A DNA stretch of 64,000 bases from Viscum album. Lineage: Eukaryota > Streptophyta > Magnoliopsida > Santalales > Viscaceae. Location: NCBI GenBank assembly GCA_963277665.1, contig OY728153.1:276804250-276868249 (forward strand), in the 5' to 3' direction. The translations under genes and the position numbers were made by a program. Shown here one piece after another: positions 11,155 to 23,600 of the stretch (position 1 is the stretch's first letter; each line of letters begins with the position of its first letter). Below the pieces are notes generated by a model, which was not told where the DNA came from, ran no database searches, and worked only from the letters and a program-made list of their open reading frames with translations.

Positions 11155-12999
11155 TGTAACACCCTGAGATTTTATAAGATATGCTATTTTTAATTTAATT
11201 CATGTCTTTTTTTGTATGCTACACCAAAATTATATTGTGATATATGCAAATAACAAAGGAGTATTTCACTACACACAACCCTGACTTGGCTTTCATTACA
11301 TGCAATCGCGACATTCCTCGATAGCGTGTGTTGTACGCAATACCGGGTTTCACTAAACAACGATATATGGTTATAATATTATTATGAACTAGAAATTATG
11401 AATAGTATTAACTAAATTATAAATTTTATAACATTATTATTCATCATACACATTTTCTAGAACATGGTCTGAGAACAAAATAAATTTTTTGGGTAAAATA
11501 ATTATTTTTCAAAAAATGCAGTTTTGCCGCCTTTTGATGGCGCACCCATTTTAAATATAATTTTTCACAAGTTTATAAGATCAATTTTTCAAAATAAACT
11601 TCTTATTTTGAATAAGTATATAAATATTTACATTGGATAAAGTTTTGATATTTTTCTGACAACGTTCTTATTTTGATGAATAGTAAAAACACGCAAAATT
11701 TTACTTAAAAACAACGTTTTTCATCGAGGTAATTTATATGGTTAAAATATAATAGAAAATTGTTCTTAAGTATAGATAGAATATATTTTTAACATTTAAT
11801 AAAATATATGTAATTATAATTTATTTTACATTGAATTCATAAGTTAAATAAATTATATCTTTTGCAATGTTTTAAAGAAAAACCCATTTTTTGACAACAG
11901 GATTAATTTTAAATTAATTACTAAAACTTCTGTGTTTTGAATTTGTAAAAATGGATTCGATATTTGGAATCAGTTGGTCCGAATTATGTTAATAAGCTAC
12001 TTTTTATTTTTTGGCATTTCGAATAGTAACTACGGTAAATTTTATTTTCCACAGTTAAAGGTAAATTCAATAATTAAGTGTAAAATTAATATTATAAAAT
12101 TATCCTAAATCCTGAAAAAATTATATTAGATGACTAAAGGTAGACCCATATCACATAAGGGTAAGAATAGATTAATTTTATGGGCTTTTGACCATGAAAA
12201 TAATTTAATTATTTTTAAAACCAAAGAAAGTGACAACATGTCACTCTCCTAAATCTTATATGTATAATAATTTTAATTTAGTGATAATCTTCATGAAACT
12301 TCAAACATCAATAGTATCCTGAAATATAATAAACTTATCTACATCATTATAATTTATTTTTAATTTTTAGGGATTAAATAATTGTCATTAAAGGTGACAC
12401 AATAGTGATGTTGAAATTATTTTATTGATTGAAATATCAAATAAATGGTTTTAACAATATTAAAATATTTATTTTTTGAACTATTTAATATGATACACTA
12501 ATTTTATAGATAAATATGACATGTTAAAAATCTATTAATGCTTTTAGTTTGAACATATATTCTATAAGTATTTTATTTAAATTCAAATAATTGAATAGTG
12601 TCACAATTGACACTATTGTTATTTTATAAAAATAACATAATATAAAATTGTTTAAAAATCACAAAAATAATTAAAAATTATAAATTAAAATTTATATGGT
12701 CTAATAGTTAATAAATTATCCAATTATGGATAATTCACAACATATAAGTTATTATTTATAACATTTTAAAATTTAGAATCTTATTACCAGAAATAAAATT
12801 AACTAGATTAAATAAAGATAAATCAAGTTGAAAATGTTTAAAATAAATTCCCAAGATGTCCAAATTTTATTGGTTGATTATATTACGACCCTATATCCTA
12901 TAATATTCTTATTTGAGTCATTTTAGATGTTTTTATGTAGGGTTTGAATTTATTATAAATTAATATTTTTGTGGTTTCCAGAGGTGCCCCTCTCCTCCC

Positions 13000-13007
13000 T
13001 TATAAAA
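13000..13007 (+). promoter_or_regulatory. LTR promoter TATA box (3' LTR of A)
   Basis: TTATAAAA in the same C/T-rich setting as the 5' LTR copy. In a 3' LTR it would drive readout transcription into flanking DNA. Confidence 0.6.
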
Positions 13008-13335
13008 GGGCACCTCCTCCCTCTCCTATTTACACAACTTTGAGCCTTCAAGCTCGGCCAAAACTGCCCATTATTCTTCTCAACTTCCATATTAATATTT
13101 TGGAGGTTTTATGCTTCTCAAAATACCAACTCTACTCCCTTAAGAAGAAGCTTAAAAGAGGTGCGTCGAAGAAGAGGTAATCTCTTCTACCGATTCATTC
13201 AAGTTTCTTTTTCTTCAACTTCCTATTATTTAGTTGTTTCATTATAATGTAATACAATCAGTATCAGTAATATAAGGACATGATATTATAAATATGAAAC
13301 AACCACATTTCACTTTCTATCCATCCTATGGAAAA

Positions 13336-13777
13336 TGAAATCACCGCGCGTGCGTACGTACCAAATACCGTCTCCACACTGTGGTGTAATCGGTTTTTCC
13401 ACTATCATCTTACATGGATGGGTATAATGGTTTAAAGAATAACTATATATGGTTATAATAACATCATACTGATTCCGAGATATTATATCATCCACTCCAA
13501 TCCTATTCAATAATTATGGGAACAATATCATCGCTCGTGCGTACGTACGGACTACCGTCTCCACAAATGCGATGAGATTCATTTTCCATGAATTAACCAT
13601 TCAAGTATGATTATATAGTATAAATAATAAATAATAATGAAATGTATTACATAATAATGATACTTTATTTATGTTCATATACTTTTCATTTACTTAATTC
13701 CATTCAATTCTATAAGGAAACGAAAATAGCGTTCATGCGTACGTACGACCTATCGTCTCCATGAACGGTGTATTTCA
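13336..13777. repeat. Three hairpin motifs with core CGTACGTACG, 3' LTR of A
   Basis: Copies lie near 13,336-13,390, 13,528-13,575 and 13,723-13,777, at the same spacing as in the 5' LTR. The third copy keeps its arms (GCGTTCATG, CATGAACGG). In the first copy the second GTACG is changed to GTACC. Confidence 0.75.
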
Positions 13778-15595
13778 TTCCATTTATCGATCTAAAAAAT
13801 ATATTTTTATGATTAATATATATTATATATAAATCATTTTTTACATTATAGAATTAATTAAATCAGAATATATGTAAAAATATCAAGAACAACAAGTTGA
13901 AACATGTACGATAAATGAAACGATTTTACCCAAAACGCTGCTTTAACATGAAATTTATAAAAACAATGGGTAATATAAAGTCATAAGTGAACCATATATG
14001 ATATCATAACAATTAATATGATTATTTAATATGTCAAAGACATTATTTAAATAATTATATAAGAATTTTGGATACATACGAAGCATATCAGACATAAGGT
14101 AAGGGATAACTTTTCCAATCTCGTTTTTATTTGAGATTGTTTATTCGTAAGTATTTACTGGGGTTATATTTATCATCCATGTACCTATTTTTTAAAAATG
14201 GTTTCATGTATTTTTAATGTCCTTTTTACCCATTTTGACTTTTTCTATATGGTATGTAAGTAATCTTTCTTTTATTTACCATATGAGTTACTTTTTGACT
14301 TTTCTGGTAATAGTATGAGAAGAATGTTTTTTTAACTTATACGGCATGAATGGATTTTTACTGTTTCATAAATCCTTATTTTCATGAATCCTCCTCTACA
14401 ATATTTCATGATTATTTTCAACAAAATCATTTTCTTTTAAAATTGGATTTCATTTTTTGAAAAGAAAATGATTTTAAAGAAGAAAGGATATTTTCCTCAA
14501 GAAATTATTTCAAGTGTTTTGTCAAAACTATTTTCCATATAAGATGACATTATTTAGTATGATTATGTTTCAAGTATAATGTCTCTATTATTTACATGGT
14601 TTGATTATTATAATGATGAAGTTATATCCATTTGTTTTATATGGATTATGTTATGACGGGATGATGTTTGTGAAACCCATTTTATTCTTTAGGTTATGAT
14701 GAATGATTTATATTCTGTGGCACAAGTAAGAATGATTTCATTATGAGATTGGTGGGACCCATATATCCGTCCAGTGCATTGGGTAATGATTTATATCTCA
14801 TGAGATAGATATGGCTAGAACAGCAAGTTAATTCGGTTCAGTGATAAAGGACTCGAACGAGAGTGAACACGATTCAGTAAGGGACTTTGTCCACTAAGAT
14901 GGTCTTGGAAATAATACCATGGATACTATGGAAATCATATCAAGTTCTTATTGGCTTTCCACAATTACATGTTTTATTAACATGCCATTTTATCATGATT
15001 TATGTTCCATTATGATCTATGCCTTATGTACTACCATGTATTATGTCATTGCTCAAGATTTTCATGTTTAAAAATTATTGTCATTTTTTTAAGTTAAAAT
15101 GTATATGGTTTGTTTTATTTTCTCCATGCTTACCCGTAATGAGAATTTGAGCTCACCTTTTATATGTTTTCATTTCCCCAGTATATAAAGAAAGGTTTTC
15201 GGTAGGAAAACAAAAGGGGAAGATCTTTATGGGAGATGTTGAAGATCATTCACCATGATTAGAAGATTATGTTCGGAGTTTCCAAAGACACTAAACTATT
15301 ACGATCTTTGAGTGTGGGTTTTTGTTATGTATTAGGTATTCTTAAAAAGTAATGTAATGTACATGTACATCAAGATTGGGTCTCTACATGATAACATTGA
15401 TTCATTATTTTCACTAATCAAGGTGTTGATTGCCTATTTTGTCGAGTGTCTTTTTACATAAAACTTGTTATTATTATTAAATAGACCATGGTTTCATCAT
15501 ATAAAGAATTTAAATCATTAATTAAATATCATTTATATTCATAATATATGTATTTATAATAATTCATAAGTTTTGGAGATAATAAATGAAATGCA

Positions 15596-15636
15596 GCATT
15601 CATGGAGATGGTATGTCGTACGTACCCATAAATGCT
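15596..15636 (-). repeat. Hairpin motif in the LTR of element B
   Basis: The complement reads GGGTACGTACGACATACC, then ATCTCCATGAATGC. It matches the third hairpin of element A's LTR (GCGTACGTACGACCTACCGT, CTCCATGAACGG) in inverse orientation, with arms GCATTYATG/CATGAATGC kept. Confidence 0.65.
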
Positions 15637-16354
15637 ACTTTAATTTACTTGCCCAATTAAAAGAGTGATATGTAAATGATACGTATGATTATTAAAATTA
15701 AATTATAATATTAATTTCATAAATGACACACATATTTATTAATATAATCCTTAATATGATCCATGTATAGCGTGAACAATTCACATCTCTTTGAGGCAGT
15801 GATAGTCCACACTTCCACAAATGATGTTAAAATATTTACACAGAAAAGTATAATGGAATGTGTTATAAAATAAATAAAGAATAATAAATACATTAAAAAA
15901 TATAATATATATCATATATAAATATTTATTGCATCATAATTTCTCCTATGAGATATGGTAAAGGAAAAACAAACAATCCTAATTTTTTGAGACGGTAGTT
16001 CACCATACACATAAACGGTAGGTTAGTTACCCATTAAATGGAAGTGTTTGTAATTTATTGTATACAATATAACATGAAAAAATATAAGTATATTTATTAT
16101 ATATTTTTTATATAATCATTGAATAAGGATATTTAAGGGGGTGGAGAATGGAAATAAAATTATAGAGCTTGAGGAGAGATGATACCTCCTCATTGGGTAA
16201 CTCCTTTTGGTTTTCACTAAAGGGATTCCTTGGATCGATTTATTCCAAGGGATATTATTCTAGGATTAAGGGATTTATTTTTATGATATATTTTTAAAGA
16301 TATTTTTTGATCCAATGTTTCATGAGAGGTGTGAGGAAGTGGGATGAGATGAGG

Positions 16355-16364
16355 ACTTTTTATA
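16355..16364 (-). promoter_or_regulatory. LTR promoter TATA box (element B)
   Basis: The minus strand reads CTATAAAAAG followed by a C/T-rich leader with ctcatccc and cttcctcac, matching the TATA/leader block of element A. It lies about 350 bp upstream of the nearest hairpin copy. Confidence 0.55.
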
Positions 16365-17640
16365 GTGGAGGTGGAGTGACACTGTTTTAGATTTTGGAAA
16401 AGGGAATTACACCCATGTGTTTCCCATTTAATGTGGATCCAATAATGTTCAAAAATATAATAAAGTAATGATAGGGTCCAAAGATATAAAAAATTTATTT
16501 TGAACATGTTTCTCAGTCATTTGTCCCATGATTTTAAGATTTAGTCCCTTATTAAGATTAATTTCACCTTAACCATTATAAATAATTTTAATTACTTTCA
16601 CTAATATTTTATGTAAATTTTTTTTTACCTTATTAGAAATTGTAAATTATTTTGATTCCAAATATTTAATACATTTTCCCAAATTCTAATCACTGATGTG
16701 GAAAAAATTAAAATAAATTTAATCCTATAGGCGGGACAAAAATGAAGGTTTTAAAGTAAAAACGTCCAAAAGTTTTCTATATGTTTATAATCAATATCGA
16801 TGTTAAATTTATTAAAATGGAATAAATTTGAATAATTTATTAAAAATTAATCTGATTATATTTTAAACGAACTTAAAAATGTAATTTATCATTATAAATA
16901 AATTGAACTAAAAAGTAGTTTTCAAAGAAAAGTCGTTATTTTTCACTATTCAATTAAAAATAAAACTTCACATAAAAAATACCAAAATTCATGCTAAACA
17001 AATGATTATATTATGATTTAAAATATTAAGTTCATTTTCTCAATTAATAATTATAAAAGTTCAATAATTTTGATTTAAAATTGGTTGTCTTTTTAAAAGT
17101 GCTAAAAGTGCCTTAATTAAAATGTAGGTTTTTATGTTTAATATTGGTGTTTTCTTATCTCATGCATATCAACTATATTGGATGAAGATCAAAAATATTT
17201 TATCTAATATAAAAAATATTTATTTCATTAATATAATTCAATAATTTTAAATAATTTAATTTATTACTCCAAAATATATTTTTACCATAAGAATAATTTT
17301 CTACAAAAATATTCCCTTTATTTTTAATTGGTTATTATATTCATTTATAATTAATTTCTAACCATTGAATTAGTTTTATAATTTTTTAAACCATATATTT
17401 TAATATTTTATTTAATTATATTCATAACAACTAGTTTATATCTTATAATATTAGATAATAATATTTTAAAAATATATTATTGCTCAGTAAAACTCGATCT
17501 TGCGTGTGACAAATTCCATTGAAGAAAGTCGTTGTTGTGTGTGATATATACTAGATCACTATAGCATGAATATAAATATATAAAAAAATTTGGATTTATT
17601 TAAAATAGTAAATATATTATAAATTCTTGGGATAATATAT

Positions 17641-20600
17641 TCTCTTACATGCATGGTGTTGCGTGGCATACATGCTATAAAATACATTGTTCATACAATA
17701 GATTTTCATGTCGTTAAACCTAACATGTACTAATCATGGGTGGAAATGATGAGATGTGATAATAGATTTATCCATATCCTTTTTCTATCTACACACCTGG
17801 TCCTTCACTAAAAACTCCTTTTCCATCCACAGAGATTACCCTAATGAGGTTTTAATCTCATCACCATCTCTAATGTGGAGTTCTATCCATGATACCACCC
17901 TTGACATCATTAGTTGAAAGGATAACATGGTCCCAAAACTATCATAAATCTCTTTAATGAAATCTTAATCTACCAATGCACTCTTGAGTGAATCTTGTAT
18001 AGGTAGTGTTTCATGAAGTCTAAAACACAACTCGAAATCATTTCCAATGATCCTTATGTTAATGAATAATATTAACTTCTTAGTTCAATATAGAATATAT
18101 CAGATGTAGTATCATGTTACTAACTATTAATCAAAATTTTATCCTATATTCATTATCAATATTGAATCTATATTTAATCAACATTTTGGTTCAGTCTATC
18201 AATATTATTTACCACTTCTATATATCTCATTGAATCATCCCTTATTTAAAAAAACATAGAAATATCACAAGAGATATATTTGTATGTTTGAGTTTGGAAA
18301 CTCCATTGAATGTGACTATTTAATTATTAGTATTTGAATGTTTTCAAATATTGAAATATATACAATAACAAGGTTGGTTATCAAAACATGACAAGAATTC
18401 AACTCATATAAATATTTAAAACTTTTATTCAAGTTTCCTCATAATTTGTCTTTAGAAATATTCCTAAAAATATTCTAAATAATCATTCTCAATTTCATTA
18501 AAAAAATATTATATTCCGGAAAAATATCATTTATATTTCATTTTTTAATGTAATAATGCCTTTAAAAATAATACAATATTCTAAAATGAGATATAGACTA
18601 CTAATTTGTGTCTTTTAAAATATATGATATAATTTAACAAAGATTTTGGGATCCCAAATTATTTATACATGATCTCATCTTCTTATTACGAAAGAGAAGA
18701 TTACTTATATTCGAGCCTAGAAATATATATTTTTGATATAATTGGAAATGAATATTATTAAAATGTAATATTAAGAGAAATCATATATATCCTCTAAAAT
18801 CATGGATGTAATCATATATCAGATTCAGATTCATCTATTTATTTATATAAAACAATTTTTTTAGAAAAATAGGAATACGTATATGGCCACCATATTTTTA
18901 GAGTTACTCACAAACATTTTTTTATTACTCATACTCACCATTTATAATTTTTAGGTTAATCCTATAGTCTTTGTATTTTCATATTTAAATATATATATAT
19001 ATATAGCTATTTTAACATTTCTTCATCCTTATTCATTCATATCAAACATCTTCAGCCACCTCAAATCATTAAATAACACATCATAACTTCTTTAAAGAAC
19101 TATTAATAATACTAACATGAATCCAAGAGATTATCCGATAAATATGAACTCATTCAATCTCATCAATATATCATTCACTAACTCAAAAAATACTCTTGAA
19201 ACTCAAAAAATAGTAATATTATAGTGATTTAAAAAATTAATATTAAATTTATCAATTTTATCACCTTATAATAATATCATCTTCAAATAACCATCATCAT
19301 TATCCATGTAGAGATTTCATATCATGCAGATCTATTCTTCTAAAAACACAATAATGAACTATCAATAAAACAAAATTTCATCTTCTAAAATGATTTATAA
19401 TATTAAAAACGATTATTCAAACTCTATATATCTCCTCATAATAATCAACATTCTATCCCCTTTATTATCTTGAGGATATAATATATAAAATCCTTGACTT
19501 CATTGAAGATCTAGAATCATCAATACTCCAAAATGATGTTACATATGATGGAGAAGCAACATTAATATCCAAAACTACTCAACTTTACCACTCATTGAAT
19601 CTATGGTTGTTAGAAAAGATATTATCATCTATTTTTCATTATAATTAAATTATCCAATCATGAAGAATTTCATAGTTTATATGAAATTATTACATTGAAA
19701 TTTTATAGGTTTTATATTGAACATAATATGAAAATAACTTAAATTGTGAATTTTATTTTCTAAATAATTATTATGGGATTAAAATTTGATGAATGAGACT
19801 CAAAATTGGTTTTAGTTGATTTGAAAGAAAATTTAATTAATTTGATATATTTAAAAAGGGATAATGCGCAAGGGTAATGGATTTATGAGGGAAATGGAAT
19901 CCCTTAATATGTAAGAAAATATTTAGAGAATGCTTTATGAAATATGGTTAGGGAAAAAACTATACATTTAAAATTTTCATCATACATAAATAATTTACAT
20001 TGATACATGATGAATTTTACTTTACCATTAAGATGAAAGTAGTCGAGAATGCCTTTGATATAATAGAATCATATGAGAGATTCATATGATATGTTACATT
20101 TAGTCATTTATATGTAATATTTATCTACCCATAAATAAGATATTTTTTGGAGATACGTAATAAGTATTTAGAGCCACATAGGATCATATAAATTATTTCA
20201 TTAGATCTTTGTAATGTTTAACATGGAAATTCTTTCCAAGATACTCAGATACGATAAATCCAGATTGAAAAATAAGAAGAATATGGCTGATATATTTATA
20301 AGTTAAGTCTTATAACGTAGTAAATAATAATATTCCAATATAAATATGATCATAAACAACCATGAAACATGTGTAAATCTCTTTGAATGTCTTTATAATA
20401 TTCCTAATAATTAATTAGAGGCCATGAGATTAATTATATGCATAAGTGACATGTTTTCAATTAACCATGAATGAATAATAATTCTTTGAATTTTTTTATC
20501 AGCCCATATTTTTTATATATGTTATTTGGCCGAGAATAAAGAAACTAAAATATTGGTTATTTTATGGAAATAAAATTAATAGATGATAATGGGATATTTT

Positions 20601-23600
20601 GAAGAATTTTAAACCAGGAAAAACATGTTAGATTATGATAGAGAAGAATCTTCTTGCTATGTTGTTCACATATAAAGACAACCCCATACACATGAATGTT
20701 TTTTTGAATATTACATCATCATATTTAAATTGATAATTACATTCATTATAATGTATTCCCTTGTTCTTGATCCTCGGATTAGAGTTGGGTTATTATGTTT
20801 TGTTCTTTTATCTAATTTAAATCATGTAATTTTAATATAATTACTTGTTTTATTCATTTTTTGTCTTTTTTTGTTATTATAACATTAATCTAAAATAATA
20901 TATGATGGGGGAGTATCTTCCCTAAGGATAGATCTTGGGAGAAGTTTTTAGGGTGTTCCCAAAATAAATATTCTTGATTTCATAAAATTTTAATTATTTT
21001 TTTTGTAAAATAGTGGAAGTGTCAAGGATTATTATGGATATTTATCTTAATTCCAAAAATATTCCATAGTTTCATTCTATGGTGTTGGGATAGATGATTG
21101 ATTAAATTAAATTCCATTTTTGGGGTTTATAACTATATTTCATAATCATTCTAAACCATTAGATTAGGTGATACGTGGTGAGATAAATGTATATCTTAGG
21201 CTTATTAAGACTCACAAAATATATAGGGGATGATATCTAATTATTTATGGAAAGATTTATCAATTTAATTATAATAAATTATAATGGATAATTAAATCAC
21301 CCTTGAAGAAAAACCTTGGATCTAATTTCTTTTCTAATAACTTATTATATGTTTCCAATTTTTTTTGAACCCATCCAAAAACAAAACACCCAAAAAATTT
21401 CATTAAATTTATAAGTATAACAATATACTAATATAATAAGTGAAAACAATTAATTATTTATGGATAAAAATGTTCCCTGAAAGAAATTTCTAGTCAGCCA
21501 CTATGTTATAATATAAGTATTATAAATTTTATTTTTTCACCCCATGTGATAGCTGTGTTAAAAATGGAACTATTATTTGGGATAAATGATTAATATTCCC
21601 AAATTTTTCACACATTTTAACTATATTTTTGTTTTTATAAGAAATAATTAGTTAATTTTTTATACATATAGAATAAACTTCCAAGAATAAAAATATTATG
21701 TATGGAATAACTACAAAATGGTTCAAGAAGAATAATCACATTATTCATTGAAGGACTTGTTTCATGAAAATCATGAATAGTTGGAAGTGATGAGATATAA
21801 ATGGATTTTTTAGTACCTCCATGTATCCAATGAATCATGGTTGGATAATTAAGCATTATATTATGTACATGAAGATATTTCTCTGATCACTTTTCTTATT
21901 GATGAACTAAAAGAGGTTGGGAATATATAAATCAACAGAATACTGTTAGACATCACATTAATACAAATAAAAGTGATCAGAATCATATAAATGTTAGATG
22001 ATTCAATTGTGGTAGATATATTGTCATATGATTAATAATATAGTGAGTAATTAGAATATAACAAATAAAATGTTAATCCCATCACTTCAAAAGTGCCATT
22101 AATTAACATATGCCATTCAATTTATTTAGATGAATTATATAATGCACCTATAGAATAACATATGCACCTCCATAAACCCCTTGACCATTTTAAGGGGTTT
22201 TAATAATGATTAGAATAAATTTTCCTTTCCTAGAGTGATGCAGAACTGGGATGCACTAACTGAGTTGGAAATTTAGATTTGAATTAATCATCCACTAACT
22301 TCATTCAACATGTACTATTTACTTAATCAACCTTTGATGAATCTTTTGATGCATCATAAATATTTTAAGACCCAAATTATAAGGAATAAGATTTTAAATT
22401 ATTAGTGGACAAATATAATGTACCTTTTATTCTATTAACACTACATGTCAAGCATATATTCTCACTAAAGGGGTTTGGAATACAATAGTATATCCAATGG
22501 TAACTCTTCCATCAAGGAATTAGAATGGTTATAATATGGAAAATGATTCCATTATATGTATCAATTAAACTTTATTGGAACACGTATTGGAAATAATTAC
22601 AGGTCTACATGATTATAGGAAGTATAAACAGAACACCTCTTGGGATCTATCAAAGTTCATCTTTATATTTCAATATATCCATCTTTCATTAATTTTTTTA
22701 AAATTTAGCAAATAATTTGTTTTATAGTATTTAAATGGTGGTATTTAAAATCTTAATATAATACATTGGATGATAAATAATATTATGGTTGCATTTATTA
22801 CACTTATTTTATTTACTTCTTAAATTATTAACCTTATAACTTCATGGAGGAGAAGTGAATTTTATGTGTGGATAAGTGTTGTAATTTTTCTGAAGTATAT
22901 GCGTGATTTTAATTTATTTTTCATTTTTAAGAAATTTGGTCATTAATTAATATCCATCATTATTTTTCACTCATGATTTGATTTATGGGAAATTTTACTT
23001 ATCTTTAAAATATATGTATTTTTAAATTATTATTGACGGGGAAGTTTTACCATGAAATTTATTTTCAATTATTTTAATGAATTTGTTTTTTTAAATCCAT
23101 GTCCTTGAACACCATCCAAAATATCATTCATGTATAAATAATTATAACAAAACACATTGATTTTTTATTATACCCTCATATTCTAGAAAGAAATTATGAA
23201 CTTGTGTGTGAACTATAACAACTGATTATTTCCCTCTCAAATATTTGATGTTCATAATTTTTTTTAATATGATTGAGCTAATTTATTATCAAGACAATAT
23301 GTTTCGTGATACATGACTTTTACATGAATCCTTAAAAATTCATTAGAATGCCTTTAATTTATATATAGTATTTTAGAAACATTATTAGCTAATATATCTA
23401 TACTACCTCCACTATTCATATAATTTTTAGTGTATTTCAATTATGAATGTGTGAGAAGATAATTTCATGATTTCTAGACTAGACTAAGTAAACTGTTTAG
23501 TGATTTGAGAGTTGTGTTTTAGAAATATGGGAAAGTCTGTGAGAGGAATGATGTTGTGAAATTATCATGCATTACATTTCACAATTCCCATCAGTTTCTT

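Larger units (their letters stand above)
4138..15388 (+). mobile_element. Element A: gag-only gypsy LTR retrotransposon with ~4.2-kb LTRs
   Basis: A complete two-LTR element of 11.25 kb. It has LTRs at 4,138-8,370 and 11,155-15,388, a tRNA-Met-type PBS just after the first, a broken gag, and a purine tract before the second. The 2.8-kb internal region has no protease, RT, RNase H or integrase motif. The flanking bases TCATA (4,133-4,137) and TGATA (15,389-15,393) match at four of five positions and are probably the decayed target duplication. Known families with this layout are called TR-GAG elements; such an element depends on proteins from a relative. The LTRs differ at many sites, so the insertion is old. 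It sits inside an LTR of element B. Confidence 0.85.
11155..15388 (+). repeat. 3' LTR of element A
   Basis: It starts TGTAACACCCTGAG, ends GTCTCTACA, and is collinear with the 5' LTR. It carries the same TATA box (13,000-13,007), three hairpin motifs (13,336-13,777) and cttaccc...gctcacc block. The stem at 7,100-7,123 is retained with one changed base. A short antisense open frame occurs at the same place in both LTRs (13,310-13,510 here). It crosses the hairpins and is not judged coding. Confidence 0.9.
15389..17640 (-). repeat. Element B 5' LTR, 5' part (resumes after element A)
   Basis: On the minus strand, landmarks occur in the order and roughly the spacing seen in A's LTR. These are an inverted hairpin copy at 15,596-15,636, a second degenerate one near 15,985-16,030 (gagacggtag...acggtagg), a TATA box at 16,355-16,364, and U3-like sequence to an LTR start near 17,640. 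The upper edge is approximate. A block of about 80 bp just beyond it (17,640-17,720) resembles 1,268-1,345, so the true edge could be near 17,720. Joined to 2,813-4,137 the LTR would be about 3.6 kb. The frame at 16,217-16,507 lies inside and is not supported. Confidence 0.55.
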
